Below are positions 46,588 through 57,259 of a DNA stretch of 64,000 nt, one piece after another. Within the stretch, counting starts at the first letter, position 1; the number at the start of each line of letters is the position of its first letter. The notes below the pieces were generated by a model. It worked only from the letters and a program-made list of their open reading frames with translations, searched no databases and was not told where the DNA came from. This DNA is from Serratia sp. FDAARGOS_506 (GTDB lineage: Bacteria; Pseudomonadota; Gammaproteobacteria; Enterobacterales; Enterobacteriaceae), in the NCBI RefSeq assembly GCF_003812745.1, contig NZ_CP033831.1:2480001-2544000 (forward strand). Direction: 5' to 3'. A program made the position numbers and the translations under genes.

Positions 46588-49500
46588 TCAGTGGTGCTCT
46601 ACCGGATGGCTGTGTTCAAGGTCCTCGTTCTTCTTGCTGAAGCGGCGACGAACCACTACGAAGAACACCGGTACGAAGAAGATCGCCAAGACGGTAGCGG
46701 TGATCATCCCGCCCATTACGCCGGTACCTACCGCGTTCTGTGCGCCGGAGCCTGCACCGCTGCTGATAACCAGCGGCAGAACCCCGAGGATGAAGGCCAG
46801 GGACGTCATCAGGATTGGGCGCAGACGCATACGCACCGCTTCCAACGTCGCTTCGATCAGGCCTTTGCCTTCTTTCTCCATCAGGTCTTTGGCGAATTCC
46901 ACGATCAGGATGGCGTTCTTCGCCGACAGGCCTATGGTGGTCAGCAGCCCCACCTGGAAGTAAACGTCGTTGTTCATGCCGCGCATCGTCGCGGCCAGCA
47001 ACGCACCGATAACCCCCAGCGGCAATACCAGCATGACCGAGAACGGCACTGACCAGCTTTCATACAGCGCCGCCAGACACAGGAACACCACCAAAATCGA
47101 GATGGCGTACAGCGCCGGCGCCTGGTTGCCCGACAGACGTTCCTGATAGGACATGCCGGTCCAGTCGTAACCGATGCCGCTTGGCAGTTTGGACGCCAGC
47201 TGTTCCATCAGGTTCATCGCTTCACCGGTACTCTTGCCCGGTGCGGCCTGGCCCAGAATCTCCATCGACGGCAAGCCGTTATAGCGTTCCAGACGCGGTG
47301 AGCCGTATTCCCATTTCGCCGAAGAGAAGGCGGAGAATGGCACCATCTGGCCGCTCGTGCCGCGCACGTACCACTTGTTGATGTCTTCCGGCAGCATACG
47401 GAACGGCGCCTCGGCCTGTACGTACACTTTCTTCACACGGCCGCGGTCGATGAAGTCGTTGACGTACGAACCACCCAGGGCGGTGCTCAGCGTGCTGTTG
47501 ATGGTGGTGATGCTGACGCCCAGCGCCTTGGCTTTTTCCTGATCGACGATCAGTTTGAACTGCGGCGTATCTTCCAGGCCGTTCGGGCGCACGCCCACCA
47601 GCACGTCCGGATGTTGAGCAACCATGCCCAACAGCTGGTTACGCGCTTCGGTCAGTTTTTCGTGCCCCAGGCCGCCCTGGTCAATCAGCTCGAAGTCGAA
47701 GCCGGTTGCGGTACCGAGTTCGATAATCGCCGGCAGGTTGAACGGGAACACCAGGCCTTCTTTAATCTGCGAGAACGCGCCCATGGCGCGACCGGCGATC
47801 GCCTCGACCTTGTTCCCGGCCCCAGGACGCTCGCCCCAGTCTTTCAGGCTGACGAATGCCAGGCCGTTGTTCTGGCCGTTACCGTTGAAGCCGAAGCCCG
47901 CGACGGTAAACACCGAAACTACGTTGTCCTTTTCCTTGTTCAGGAAGTAGTCGGAGACTTCTTCCAACACCTTGTTGGTCCGGGACTCGGTGGCACCGGC
48001 AGGCAACTGCACCATGGTCAACAGGATGCCCTGATCTTCGTCCGGCAGGAACGAGGAGGGCAGGCGCAGGAACAGCAGGCCCATGCCAACCACGATCAGC
48101 AGGTAGATGATCAGATAGCGACCGGTGCTGCGCAGGATGTTGCCCACGCTGTCGGTATAGTGATGCGTGCTCTTCTCGAACATGCGGTTAAACCAGCCGA
48201 AGAAGCCTGTTTTAACCCCGTGATCGCCTTTCGGGATCGGTTTGAGCAGGGTGGCGCACAGCGCCGGCGTCAGGATCAAGGCCACCAGCACCGACAGCGC
48301 CATCGCGGACACGATGGTGATCGAGAACTGGCGATAGATGGCACCGGTTGAACCGCCGAAGAATGCCATCGGCACGAATACCGCCGACAGCACCATGGCG
48401 ATACCCACCAGCGCGCCCTGAATCTGGCCCATCGATTTACGGGTAGCTTCTTTCGGCGGCAGCCCCTCTTCGGCCATGACGCGCTCGACGTTTTCTACCA
48501 CCACGATGGCGTCATCCACCAGCAGGCCGATCGCCAACACCATGCCGAACATCGTCAGGGTGTTTATCGAGAAGCCGAACGCCGCGAGGATAGCAAAGGT
48601 CCCCAGCAGTACCACCGGCACCGCGATGGTTGGGATCAGCGTCGCGCGGAAGTTCTGCAGGAACAGATACATCACCAGGAACACCAGGATGATGGCTTCG
48701 ATCAGCGTTTTCACCACTTCGTTGATGGAGATCTTAACGAACGGGGTGGTGTCGTACGGATAAACCACTTTCATCCCTTGCGGGAAGAATGGCGCCATCT
48801 TCGCCAACTCGTCTTTCACACCTTTGGCGGTGTTCAGGGCGTTGGCGCCGGTAGCCAGTTTGATACCCAGACCGGCGGCAGGCTTGCCGTTATAGCGAGC
48901 GGTAACGGCGTAGCTTTCCGCGCCGCGCTCGATATGAGCGACGTCGCGCAGGCGAACCTGGGAACCGTCGGTATTCACTTTCAGCAGGATCTTGCCAAAC
49001 TCTTCCGGCGAAGTCAGACGGGTCTGCGCGATGATCGAGGCGTTCAACTGTTGCCCCGGCACCGGCGGCAGGCCGCCCAGTTGCCCTGCGGCGATCTGGT
49101 TGTTCTGCTCGGTGATGGCGGAGGTCACGTCAGTGGTCGTCAGCTGGTAGTTGTTCAGCTTGTTCGGATCCAGCCAGATACGCATCGCGTACTGGGCACC
49201 GAACAGCTGCACTTCACCCACGCCGGACGAACGGCTGATCGGGTCCTTGATGTTGGACGCCACGTAGTCCGCAATATCGTCCTGAGTCATGTTCGGATCG
49301 TCGGAAACGAAGCCGGCCACCATCAGGAAGCTGCTGCTGGATTTTTCTACTTTCAGGCCCTGTTGCTGAACTTCTTGCGGCAGCAGCGGGGTGGCCAACG
49401 ACAGTTTGTTCTGGACCTGAACCTGCGCGATGTCAGGATCGGTGCCGGATTCAAACGTCAGGGTAATGGTGACGCTACCAGAGGAATCACTGGTGGAGGA

Positions 49501-49734
49501 CATGTACATCAGGTTATCGATACCGTTCATGTTCTGTTCGATAATCTGCGTGACGGTATCCTGCACCGTTTTGGCATCTGCGCCCGGGTAGTTGGCGGAA
49601 ATACTTACCGCCGGCGGTGCAATAGTAGGATACTGCGCGATTGGCAGTTTCATTATTGCAAGCACCCCCGCCAACATGACGATGATGGCGATTACCCAGG
49701 CGAAAATTGGGCGATCTATAAAGAACTTAGCCAT
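46588..49734 (-). CDS. acrB: RND multidrug efflux pump inner-membrane subunit AcrB (SdeY)
   Basis: This 1048-residue trimeric proton-drug antiporter works with AcrA and an outer-membrane TolC-type channel. Twelve helices and two large periplasmic loops fit; E. coli AcrB has 1049. Proton-relay residues are visible: Asp407-Asp408 in [13 protein letters not shown] and Lys940 in [15 protein letters not shown]. The corresponding S. marcescens pump is called SdeXY. It lies 17 bases after acrA. Confidence 0.98.
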   Translation of the reverse strand: MAKFFIDRPIFAWVIAIIVMLAGVLAIMKLPIAQYPTIAPPAVSISANYPGADAKTVQDTVTQIIEQNMNGIDNLMYMSSTSDSSGSVTITLTFESGTDPDIAQVQVQNKLSLATPLLPQEVQQQGLKVEKSSSSFLMVAGFVSDDPNMTQDDIADYVASNIKDPISRSSGVGEVQLFGAQYAMRIWLDPNKLNNYQLTTTDVTSAITEQNNQIAAGQLGGLPPVPGQQLNASIIAQTRLTSPEEFGKILLKVNTDGSQVRLRDVAHIERGAESYAVTARYNGKPAAGLGIKLATGANALNTAKGVKDELAKMAPFFPQGMKVVYPYDTTPFVKISINEVVKTLIEAIILVFLVMYLFLQNFRATLIPTIAVPVVLLGTFAILAAFGFSINTLTMFGMVLAIGLLVDDAIVVVENVERVMAEEGLPPKEATRKSMGQIQGALVGIAMVLSAVFVPMAFFGGSTGAIYRQFSITIVSAMALSVLVALILTPALCATLLKPIPKGDHGVKTGFFGWFNRMFEKSTHHYTDSVGNILRSTGRYLIIYLLIVVGMGLLFLRLPSSFLPDEDQGILLTMVQLPAGATESRTNKVLEEVSDYFLNKEKDNVVSVFTVAGFGFNGNGQNNGLAFVSLKDWGERPGAGNKVEAIAGRAMGAFSQIKEGLVFPFNLPAIIELGTATGFDFELIDQGGLGHEKLTEARNQLLGMVAQHPDVLVGVRPNGLEDTPQFKLIVDQEKAKALGVSITTINSTLSTALGGSYVNDFIDRGRVKKVYVQAEAPFRMLPEDINKWYVRGTSGQMVPFSAFSSAKWEYGSPRLERYNGLPSMEILGQAAPGKSTGEAMNLMEQLASKLPSGIGYDWTGMSYQERLSGNQAPALYAISILVVFLCLAALYESWSVPFSVMLVLPLGVIGALLAATMRGMNNDVYFQVGLLTTIGLSAKNAILIVEFAKDLMEKEGKGLIEATLEAVRMRLRPILMTSLAFILGVLPLVISSGAGSGAQNAVGTGVMGGMITATVLAIFFVPVFFVVVRRRFSKKNEDLEHSHPVEHH

Positions 49735-49751
49735 GTATTACAGGCTCCTTT

Positions 49752-50939
49752 TTATGACTTCTGCGCTTCAGACTGCGGCTGTTTTTGCGCCTGAGTGTCA
49801 ACTTCCTGCACTTTTACCTGCGCGCCCGGACGCACTTTCATCAGGCCGGAGACGATCACGCGATCGCCGGCTTTCAGGCCATCGGTAACCAGCCATTTGT
49901 CGCCAATCGCCTGGTCTGCCTTCAGCGTACGCAGCTCAACTTTGTCGTCTGCCCCTACCACCAACGCCGTCGCGTCGCCGCGTGGGTTACGGGTAACGCC
50001 TTGCTGAGGCACCAGCAGCGCATCGCTGCGCACGCCTTCGTCCAGACGGGCGCGCACGAACATGCCCGGCAACAGCGTATCGTTCGGGTTAGGGAACAGG
50101 GCGCGAATGGTGATGGAGCCGGTGGTTTCATCGACGGTGACGTCAGAGAATTCCAGCGTGCCTTCCTGCGCGTATTCAGCGCCGTTTTCCAGCATCAGTT
50201 TCACCTTGGCCTTGCCGTTTTCCTGCTTCAGCGCGCCGCTGGCCAGTTCTTGCTTCAGGCGCAGGAAGTCGGTGCTCGACTGGGTGACGTCGACATACAT
50301 CGGATCCAGCTGCTGCACGGTGGACAGGGCGGTCGCCTGGCCGTTGCTGACCAGCGCGCCTTCGGTCACGGCGGATTTGCCGATGCGGCCGGAGATCGGG
50401 GAGGTCACCTTGGTGTACGCCAGGTTGATACGCGCGGTTTCCACGGCGGCCTTGGCGGCCACGACGGCGGCATCCGCCTGCTGCAGCGTAGAAACGGCGT
50501 TGTCATAGTCCTGCTTACTGATGTAGCTGGTACCCAGCAATGGCTTGTAGCGGTTTACCGTCACGCGCGCGATGGAAGCGCTGGCCTGCGCTTTGGCCAA
50601 ATCGCCTTTTGCGCTGTCGTAGCTGGCCTGATAGGTTGCGGGATCGATTTGGTACAGGGACGTCCCGGCCTTGATATCGCTGCCTTCAACGAAATTGCGC
50701 TTCAGGATGATGCCGCTGACCTGAGGGCGAACTTCGGCGATACGATACGCAGCGGTACGGCCAGGAAGATCGGTAGTGATGTTGAGAGGCTCGGCCTTCA
50801 AGGTCACCACGCCCACTTCAGGAGCCTGCTGGTGGGCGCCTTGCTGTTGGGTTTCTTTATCGTTACATCCTGTTAGCACTAAGCTGCCTGAAAGCATCAG
50901 AACGGCCGCCAGAGGCGTTAACCCTCTGTTTTTGTTCAT
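49752..50939 (-). CDS. acrA: RND efflux membrane-fusion lipoprotein AcrA (SdeX)
   Basis: This 395-residue periplasmic adaptor is anchored by a lipid at Cys25 (lipobox LVLTGC). It has a lipoyl half-domain (YRIAEVRPQVSGIILKRN), a helical hairpin, the second lipoyl half (YTKVTSPISGRIGKSAVTEG), then beta-barrel and membrane-proximal domains. It bridges AcrB and the TolC channel. It is first in leftward acrAB and divergent from acrR, with the shared operator between them. Confidence 0.97.
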   Translation of the reverse strand: MNKNRGLTPLAAVLMLSGSLVLTGCNDKETQQQGAHQQAPEVGVVTLKAEPLNITTDLPGRTAAYRIAEVRPQVSGIILKRNFVEGSDIKAGTSLYQIDPATYQASYDSAKGDLAKAQASASIARVTVNRYKPLLGTSYISKQDYDNAVSTLQQADAAVVAAKAAVETARINLAYTKVTSPISGRIGKSAVTEGALVSNGQATALSTVQQLDPMYVDVTQSSTDFLRLKQELASGALKQENGKAKVKLMLENGAEYAQEGTLEFSDVTVDETTGSITIRALFPNPNDTLLPGMFVRARLDEGVRSDALLVPQQGVTRNPRGDATALVVGADDKVELRTLKADQAIGDKWLVTDGLKAGDRVIVSGLMKVRPGAQVKVQEVDTQAQKQPQSEAQKS

Positions 50940-51029
50940 AGAAAAACCTCAAGTGTCCGATTTCAAAATGATCAATGGATCACAAGCTTTAAAACCCATT
51001 GCTGCGTTAATTATATGTGCGTGCTATGG

Positions 51030-51053
51030 TACATACATTCGCGAATGTATGTA
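51030..51053. promoter_or_regulatory. AcrR operator in the acrA-acrR region
   Basis: TACATACATTCG followed directly by its exact reverse complement: a perfect 24-base palindrome. The E. coli AcrR operator is the same except at the centre. Confidence 0.93.
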
Positions 51054-51081
51054 AATCACACTCCCCCCAAATAACAATGCC

Positions 51082-51756
51082 ATGGCACGAAAAACCAAAC
51101 AGCAGGCGCAAGAAACCCGACGTCAAATTCTTGACGCTGCGGTGAGAGAATTCTCTGAACGTGGCGTTGCCGCAACGTCACTGACAGATATTGCCACCGC
51201 TGCCGGGGTTACGCGTGGAGCAATTTACTGGCACTTCAAGAATAAGGTAGACCTGTTTAATGAAGTTTGGGAATCTACTGAACCGAAAATAGACGAACTC
51301 TCGACAGAGTATCGGGCAAATTTCCCCGATAATCCACTGCGGGTTCTCAAGGAAATTCTGATTTACATTCTGACGTCTACGGTAGAAGACTGCCGTCGGC
51401 GAGCGTTACTGGAAATTATCTTTCACAAGTGTGAATTTGTCGGTGAAATGGTGCCGCTGCTGGACTCGCGCAAGGTGCTGTATCTTGCCGGCTATGAACG
51501 TATTGAAGCCATCTTGCTCGACTGTATGCATCAGCATCAGCTCCCTGACGATCTGCACACCCGCCGCGCGGCGATCATTTTGCACGGTTATATCACCGGC
51601 CTGATGGAAAACTGGCTGTTTATGCCGGAAAGTTTCGATCTGCGGGCCGAAGCCGAAGCGCTGGTGGACGCGTTCTTGGACATGCTGCAGTTTTGCCCCA
51701 CCTTGCGCCTCAAACCCGATGCGGCGACGCCTGACGCCGACCGCCTTCCTTTATAA
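51082..51756 (+). CDS. acrR: TetR-family repressor AcrR
   Basis: This 224-residue repressor has an N-terminal helix-turn-helix ([20 protein letters not shown] near 32-51) and a C-terminal ligand domain. It represses acrAB and itself, releasing DNA when drugs bind. The first 60 residues are almost identical to E. coli AcrR (215 residues). It begins 28 bases after the palindromic operator. A DsrE-like gene follows after 11 bases and is probably co-transcribed. Confidence 0.96.
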   Translation: MARKTKQQAQETRRQILDAAVREFSERGVAATSLTDIATAAGVTRGAIYWHFKNKVDLFNEVWESTEPKIDELSTEYRANFPDNPLRVLKEILIYILTSTVEDCRRRALLEIIFHKCEFVGEMVPLLDSRKVLYLAGYERIEAILLDCMHQHQLPDDLHTRRAAIILHGYITGLMENWLFMPESFDLRAEAEALVDAFLDMLQFCPTLRLKPDAATPDADRLPL

Positions 51757-51767
51757 GGAGAGATTTC

Positions 51768-52121
51768 ATGTCATCCATCGTTCTCATCGCCAATGGTGCC
51801 GCCTATGGCCATGAATCCTTGTTCAATGCGCTGCGGTTGGCCATCGCCATGAAAGAGCAGCAGAGCAGTCTCGATCTGCGGCTGTTTCTGATGTCCGACG
51901 CGGTGGTGGCCGGGCTGGCCGGGCAGCAGCCGCACGAAGGGTATCACCTGCAGCAGATGCTGGAGATCCTCACCGCGCAGCAGGTGCCGGTTAAGCTGTG
52001 CAAAACCTGCGCCGACGCGCGCGGCGTTAGCCGCTTGCCGCTGGCGGACGGCGTAGCGATCGGCACGCTGGTCGAACTGGCGCAGTGGACGCTGGCGGCG
52101 GAGAAAGTGCTGACTTTCTGA
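51768..52121 (+). CDS. DsrE/F-like family protein
   Basis: This 117-residue cytoplasmic protein has a flavodoxin-like DsrE fold similar to YchN: SSIVLIANGAAYGHESLFNA at the start and a conserved CKTCADARG near residue 65 holding a CXXC pair. DsrE relatives carry sulfur on a Cys, but many, like YchN, have no assigned job. ATAAGGAG precedes ATG 51768. It sits 11 bases after acrR, an arrangement absent in E. coli K-12, where mscK follows acrR. Its role in efflux control is unknown. Confidence 0.82.
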   Translation: MSSIVLIANGAAYGHESLFNALRLAIAMKEQQSSLDLRLFLMSDAVVAGLAGQQPHEGYHLQQMLEILTAQQVPVKLCKTCADARGVSRLPLADGVAIGTLVELAQWTLAAEKVLTF

Positions 52122-52221
52122 TTTCGCGACAACGGGACATCACCGGCAACGCTTTTGTTGTTCGTTGCCCGCCGGCTATCGTGATAATCTTCAGACTTCT
52201 TTACCGATCCGAAGCTAAATC

Positions 52222-55200
52222 ATGCATCGCTGGTTGACTCTGCCTTCTCCGGCGCCGCTCACGTTTGTCGGCGCATGCCGGCGGCGCATCGCCGCCGCGA
52301 CACTCCTTTTCCTGATTTTTGCGTGCTGCTTGCCGGCACAGGCGGCGCTGAGCGGCGATCTGCCGCAGCGTAGCGAAGTGCAAAGCCAGCTGGAAACGCT
52401 GAACAAGCAAAAAGCCCTGACGCCGGTCGAAAAGCTCTCCCAACAGGATTTAACCCGTACGCTAGAGCTGCTGGATGCCATCGAGCGCAACCGACAGGAC
52501 GCTGCACAGCTTAAACAGCAGGTGCAGCAGGCGCCGGCGAAGCTCAGTCAGGTCACCGCCGAACTGGATGCGTTGAAACGGCCGAGGGACGACGCGGCGG
52601 CGCGCGCCGCGCTGTTGCCGCTGTCGCTGCGCCAGCTGGAAAGCCGGCTGTATCAGACGCTCGACGAGCTGCAAAGCGCGCAGGAGAGCCTCTCCACTTA
52701 CAACAGCCAACTGGTGTCGCTGCAAACGCAGCCCGAGCGGGTGCAGAGCACGATGTACGCCGCTTCGCAACGCCTGCAGGAGATCCGCAGCCAGCTCAGC
52801 GGTCAGACGCCGGGGCAAGATTCACTGCGCAACAGCCAGCAGGTGATGCTGAACACCGAGCAGGCGCTGCTTAACGCGCAGCTGGAACTGCAGCGCAAGA
52901 GCCTGGAAGCCAACACCACGCTACAAGATCTGCTGCAAAAACAGCGCGATTACACCACGGCGCATATCGACGCGCTGGATCGGTCGGTGCAGCTGCTGCA
53001 GGAACTTGTCAACAGCAAGCGCCTGACGCTGTCTGAAAAAACCGCCAAAGAGGCGCAGAACCCGGAAGATGCCACTGATATCCAGCACGATCAGTTGGTC
53101 AGCAAGCAGCTGGACGTCAACCGCCAGCTGAGTCAGCAGCTGATCGCCGCCACCGAAGAGAGCAACACCCTGTTCCAGCAAAATATTCGGGTCAAAAACT
53201 GGCTCGATCGCGGCCTGCAGGCGGAACGTAACCTGAAAGAGCAGATCCAGGTCCTGAAGGGCAGCCTGGTGCTGTCGCGCATTCTGTATCAACAGCAGCA
53301 AAGCCTGCCGCAGGGCACGCTGCTGGCGGATATAGACACACGCATCGCCGATCTGCGGCTGGAGCAGTTCGATATCAATCAGCAACGCGACGATCTGTTC
53401 AAGGGTGAGGATTACATCAACCAGCTGGTGGCCGAAAGCAAGGAAAAGGCCGGCCCGGAAGTGCTCGACGCGTTGAACGAGATCGTCGACATGCGCCGCG
53501 AGTTGCTGGATCAGTTGAACAAGCAGCTCAGTAACCAGCTGTCGCTGTCGATCAATTTGCAGATCAACCAGCAGCAGCTGACCAGCGTCTACGGTTCATT
53601 GCAGGATACGCTGACCCAGCAGATTTTCTGGGTCAACAGCAACAAGCCGGTCGATCTGGCGTGGCTGAAGGCGATGCCGGAGGCGGTGCGCGATCAGCTC
53701 GCCGGGCTCGATATCAAGTTTGACGGCGGCAAGCTATTGCAAGGCGGTTTGAATGCGCTGGTGTTCCTGATCCCGATGTTGCTGGCGATAGGCGTATTGC
53801 GCTGGCGCTACCGGCTGATCGATGGCCATCTGCAAAAGCTGGCCAATGACGTGGGGCAGCTTAAACGCGACGGCCAGCTGCACACGCCGAAGGCCATCGC
53901 GCTGACCTTGCTGAAGGTGCTGCCCGGCGCCGCGCTGCTGCTCGGCGTCGGTTTCTGGATGTATCGTGCGGATTTCGGCATCAGCGACTTTATCTGGGCG
54001 CTGTCGCAGCAGCTGGCGCTGTCATGGCTGGTATTCGGTTTCAGCTATCGCATGCTGAAGCCGGGCGGCATCGCCGAGCGGCATTTCAACTTCGGCGCTA
54101 ATCTGTGCGCGCATTACCGCCGCCAGACGCTGCGGCTGGGGCTGGCGTTGCAGCCGCTGATCTTCTGGTCGGTATTGGGCGAGAAAGCGCCGCTGCGTCT
54201 GGTCGAAGACGTCATCGGCCAGATCGTGGTGATGTTGACGCTGGCGCTGCTCACGGTGCTGGTGTTCCCGCTGTGCCGCGACAGCTGGCGTGAAAAGGGC
54301 TCGCATGCCGTGCGGCTGGTGGTAGTCACCGCGCTCGCCGCCACGCCGCTGATCCTGCTGGGGTTGATGTTCGCCGGCTACTTCTATACTACGCTGCGGC
54401 TGGCCAGCCGCTGGATAGACAGCCTGTATCTGTTCTTCCTGTGGAACATCGTGTACCTGACCGCGCTGCGCGGCCTGAGCGTGGCGGCGCGGCGTCTGGC
54501 CTACCGGCGTGCGTTGGCGCGGCGGCAAAATGTGGCGAAGGAGGGGGCCGAAGGCGGCGAGCCGGTGGTGGAAGAGCCGCCGTTGGCGCTCGACCAGATC
54601 AACCAGCAGTCGCTGCGCCTGACCACCCTGGTTTTGTTCGCCATTTTCGCCAGCGCCTTCTACGCCATTTGGTCAGATTTGGTGACGGTCATCGCTTACC
54701 TGGACAGCATCACGCTGTGGCATTACACCAGCACCGTGGCAGGCAGCAGCGTGTCGCAGGCGGTGACGCTGGGCAACATGATGGTGGCGATTGCTGCGGT
54801 GATCGTCGCCTACGTGCTCACCCGCAACCTGCCAGGCTTGCTGGAGGTGGTGGTGCTGTCGCGGCTGCAGCTGAGGCAGGGGGCATCTTATGCCATCACC
54901 ACCGTGCTCACTTACCTGATCACCGCCGTGGGCGCGGTGGTCGCATTGGGATCGCTGGGCGTTTCCTGGGACAAACTGCAATGGCTGGCCGCCGGTCTGA
55001 CGGTCGGGCTGGGCTTTGGCCTGCAGGAGATCTTCGCCAACTTCGTCTCTGGCCTGATCATTCTGTTCGAACGCCCGATCCGTATCGGCGATACCATCAC
55101 CATCGGCACCTTCTCCGGTTCGGTCAGCAAGATCCGCATTCGCGCCACCACCATTACCGACTTCGACCGCAAAGAGGTCATCATTCCGAACAAGGCGTTC

Positions 55201-55614
55201 GTCACCGAACGGTTGATCAACTGGTCACTGTCCGACACCATCACCCGCGTGCTGATCAAGGTGGGCGTGGCCTACGGTTCCGATCTCGACAAGGTGAAAA
55301 AGGTGCTGCTGCAGGCGGCGCACGATAACCCGCGGGTGATGACCGATCCCGAGCCGCAGGTGTTTTTCCTCAACTTCGGCGCCAGTACGCTGGATCACGA
55401 ACTGCGGCTGTACGTGCGCGAACTGCGCGATCGCAGCTACACCGTGGATGAACTGAACCGCTCAATCGATCGTTTGTGTCGGGAAAACGACATCGACATC
55501 GCCTTCAACCAGTTGGAGGTGTATCTGCATAACCAGCAGGGCAATGAAGTGCAGGAAGTGAAAAGAACGTTGTCGCCGGATGAAGGCGGCCAGACGGCGG
55601 CGGATAAGCAATGA
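52222..55614 (+). CDS. mscK: Potassium-dependent mechanosensitive channel MscK
   Basis: This 1130-residue channel (E. coli MscK, 1120) has a signal peptide (cleavage near LPAQAALSG) and a long periplasmic coiled-coil region (about 45-480). Many helices follow, and the C-terminal MscS-like pore domain starts near residue 900. The MscS core appears as GLGFGLQEIFANFVSGLIIL and FERPIRIGDTITIGTFSGSV. It opens under membrane tension in high potassium. The start is ATG 52222 with only a weak GAAG. Confidence 0.95.
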   Translation: MHRWLTLPSPAPLTFVGACRRRIAAATLLFLIFACCLPAQAALSGDLPQRSEVQSQLETLNKQKALTPVEKLSQQDLTRTLELLDAIERNRQDAAQLKQQVQQAPAKLSQVTAELDALKRPRDDAAARAALLPLSLRQLESRLYQTLDELQSAQESLSTYNSQLVSLQTQPERVQSTMYAASQRLQEIRSQLSGQTPGQDSLRNSQQVMLNTEQALLNAQLELQRKSLEANTTLQDLLQKQRDYTTAHIDALDRSVQLLQELVNSKRLTLSEKTAKEAQNPEDATDIQHDQLVSKQLDVNRQLSQQLIAATEESNTLFQQNIRVKNWLDRGLQAERNLKEQIQVLKGSLVLSRILYQQQQSLPQGTLLADIDTRIADLRLEQFDINQQRDDLFKGEDYINQLVAESKEKAGPEVLDALNEIVDMRRELLDQLNKQLSNQLSLSINLQINQQQLTSVYGSLQDTLTQQIFWVNSNKPVDLAWLKAMPEAVRDQLAGLDIKFDGGKLLQGGLNALVFLIPMLLAIGVLRWRYRLIDGHLQKLANDVGQLKRDGQLHTPKAIALTLLKVLPGAALLLGVGFWMYRADFGISDFIWALSQQLALSWLVFGFSYRMLKPGGIAERHFNFGANLCAHYRRQTLRLGLALQPLIFWSVLGEKAPLRLVEDVIGQIVVMLTLALLTVLVFPLCRDSWREKGSHAVRLVVVTALAATPLILLGLMFAGYFYTTLRLASRWIDSLYLFFLWNIVYLTALRGLSVAARRLAYRRALARRQNVAKEGAEGGEPVVEEPPLALDQINQQSLRLTTLVLFAIFASAFYAIWSDLVTVIAYLDSITLWHYTSTVAGSSVSQAVTLGNMMVAIAAVIVAYVLTRNLPGLLEVVVLSRLQLRQGASYAITTVLTYLITAVGAVVALGSLGVSWDKLQWLAAGLTVGLGFGLQEIFANFVSGLIILFERPIRIGDTITIGTFSGSVSKIRIRATTITDFDRKEVIIPNKAFVTERLINWSLSDTITRVLIKVGVAYGSDLDKVKKVLLQAAHDNPRVMTDPEPQVFFLNFGASTLDHELRLYVRELRDRSYTVDELNRSIDRLCRENDIDIAFNQLEVYLHNQQGNEVQEVKRTLSPDEGGQTAADKQ

Positions 55615-55645
55615 GAGGCGAAAGGGACAGCGTCGCTGTCCCTGG

Positions 55646-55825
55646 TTACTGTCCGGCAGGCAGATAGGGAGAGGTGACGCCGGCGCGCTGCAGTTTTTCC
55701 TGATAGTCCCGTTTGACGATATCCAGCGCCGCCAGCGCGGTGACCGGATCGATCTCGTTGCACTCCAGCAGGTAAATCAAGTCTACCGCCAGCTGCAGTT
55801 CGGGTGAGGCGTTTTCCAGAGACAT
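55646..55825 (-). CDS. rsmS: Small protein RsmS (YbaM)
   Basis: This 59-residue protein, read on the minus strand from ATG 55825, begins [20 protein letters not shown] and has [14 protein letters not shown], matching E. coli YbaM (53 residues). The homologue is linked to swarming and exoenzyme control in other enterobacteria; its molecular action is unknown. It lies between mscK and priC, its usual place, and has a single Cys at residue 22. It is short and easily missed. Confidence 0.92.
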   Translation of the reverse strand: MSLENASPELQLAVDLIYLLECNEIDPVTALAALDIVKRDYQEKLQRAGVTSPYLPAGQ

Positions 55826-55930
55826 AGCACCTGCGCTTATTAATAATTGGATGAATAACTCACGTATCGGCAGAGTATAGTGAACCCGGCGCGCAACCGG
55901 GAATAATCATTAAAATATTGTGATAAATCT

Positions 55931-56467
55931 TCAAAAACCGTTTTCTTTGCGCTCGATATTGCGCTCGATGCGCGCCAGCGCCTGACGGCAGCGCATCAAG
56001 CGTCCCTCCAGCGCCGCCAGTTCGTGCTGCAGCTTTTGCTGCGCCGCCAGCGTGGTCTGGCGGCCGAGCAGGCTTTCCCGATCTTGAATCATGGCGATCA
56101 GTCGGCGTTCGTAGTCCTGATGCTCGGCCAGTTTGTGGTAAAGATCGGGTTCGGGGGCTTCCTTCGGCTGGTTCTTGCGCCGCAGCGCCTGGGTTGCCAG
56201 CTCGCGCTGCAGGGCGGCGATCTGAGCCACCAGTTTTTCGGCCAGAAAGGCCACCTGGCTGGTGCGGCTGTCGTTGGCGGCGTTTTGCAGCTGGGTGAAA
56301 TTCTTCTCCACCTCGGCCAGGTAGTCGCGCAGCCGCGTGCCGCGATTGGCGAACAGGGCGGCGTCGAAGCGCGCCTGCGGGATGGGTACATCGCCGCGCG
56401 GTGTCACTTCGGCTGCCAGCGCCGCGATCTGTTGTGCCAACACCTGTAATAGACGCTGAGTGCTCAC
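55931..56467 (-). CDS. priC: Primosomal replication protein N'' (PriC)
   Basis: This 178-residue protein reloads DnaB helicase at stalled forks, working with Rep or PriA and binding SSB. It is mostly helical: MSTQRLLQVLAQQIAALAAE at the start (initiator GTG read as Met) and the C-terminal LARIERNIER match PriC (E. coli 175). GTG 56467 is chosen because AGGAG lies 5 bases upstream; an ATG at 56623 would add 52 unsupported residues reaching past the ybaN start. It is divergent from ybaN. Confidence 0.9.
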   Translation of the reverse strand: MSTQRLLQVLAQQIAALAAEVTPRGDVPIPQARFDAALFANRGTRLRDYLAEVEKNFTQLQNAANDSRTSQVAFLAEKLVAQIAALQRELATQALRRKNQPKEAPEPDLYHKLAEHQDYERRLIAMIQDRESLLGRQTTLAAQQKLQHELAALEGRLMRCRQALARIERNIERKENGF

Positions 56468-56600
56468 ATAAGCTCCTCTTGATTTCAACAGGCGTAAGCT
56501 TGCCCGCGATGCCGCCGTGAAACAAGCGCCGCATGCATATTCCGCCGGTGTGGCGCCGATGCTACAGTAGGCCGCAACCGATTGAGGAGCGAAGAGCCGC

Positions 56601-56981
56601 ATGACGCGTGGGTTATTGATCATTTTAGGATGGCTGGCGGTGGTGCTGGCGACGCTGGGCGTGGTGCTGCCGCTGCTGCCGACTACGCCATTCCTGCTGT
56701 TGGCCGCCTGGTGTTTCGCCCGCTCTTCGCCGCGCTTTCATCACTGGCTGCTGCACCGCTCCTGGTTCGGCCCGTATCTGCGCCACTGGCAGCAGCATCG
56801 CGCGTTGCCGCCGGGGGCGAAGTGGAGGGCGGTGCTGGTGATCGTGCTTACCTTTGCCTGCTCGCTGTGGCTGGTGAAAATCTGGTGGGTGCGCGGGCTG
56901 TTGCTGCTGATGTTGGCTATTTTGCTGACCTTTATGCTGCGCCTGCCGGTTATTGACCTGTCGCAACAAAAACAACGCTGA
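56601..56981 (+). CDS. ybaN: Inner-membrane protein YbaN (DUF454)
   Basis: This 126-residue membrane protein has hydrophobic segments near 5-25 and 78-118. The DUF454 signature LGVVLPLLPTTPFLLLAAWC then FARSSPRFHHWL is present. E. coli YbaN sits in the same place. Function unknown. GAGGAG stands before ATG 56601. Confidence 0.93.
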   Translation: MTRGLLIILGWLAVVLATLGVVLPLLPTTPFLLLAAWCFARSSPRFHHWLLHRSWFGPYLRHWQQHRALPPGAKWRAVLVIVLTFACSLWLVKIWWVRGLLLLMLAILLTFMLRLPVIDLSQQKQR

Positions 56982-57004
56982 TTGTGCCTTAAACTCCCCA
57001 ATAG

Positions 57005-57107
57005 CTTTCAAGCCGCAGCTAGGCGACAAACGCAGGCATCCCCGGGAGCTTACTTAGGTAAGTGACCGGGGGGAATGCGTGCAGTCAACAACGCTGCGGG
57101 TTGAAAG
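57005..57107. repeat. ERIC repeat upstream of apt
   Basis: An imperfect palindrome bounded by CTTTCAA (57005-57011) and TTGAAAG (57101-57107). Its core contains GGGAGCTTACTT and GTAAGTGACCGGGG, closely matching the ERIC1/ERIC2 core of enterobacterial repetitive intergenic consensus elements. It would fold into a long hairpin in the ybaN-apt transcript. Confidence 0.85.
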
Positions 57108-57259
57108 ATGCAGGGGAGAGTTGCATTTGTCCGCCAGTTTGCATAGATTTGGGCGTTTTCGTGCGCGGATCGCCTGTCATTTCTTCTCCGGTGTGTTTCA
57201 CCCGGGGGCGGCGGGTGAGCGGCGCGCCGGTTTTCAGGCAGTTTTATCAGGCAACAATT

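Noticed and set aside
57062..57259. N-terminal extension of apt in the same frame
   Set aside because: It begins inside the ERIC repeat, is Cys/Pro-rich noise, and the family starts at 57260.
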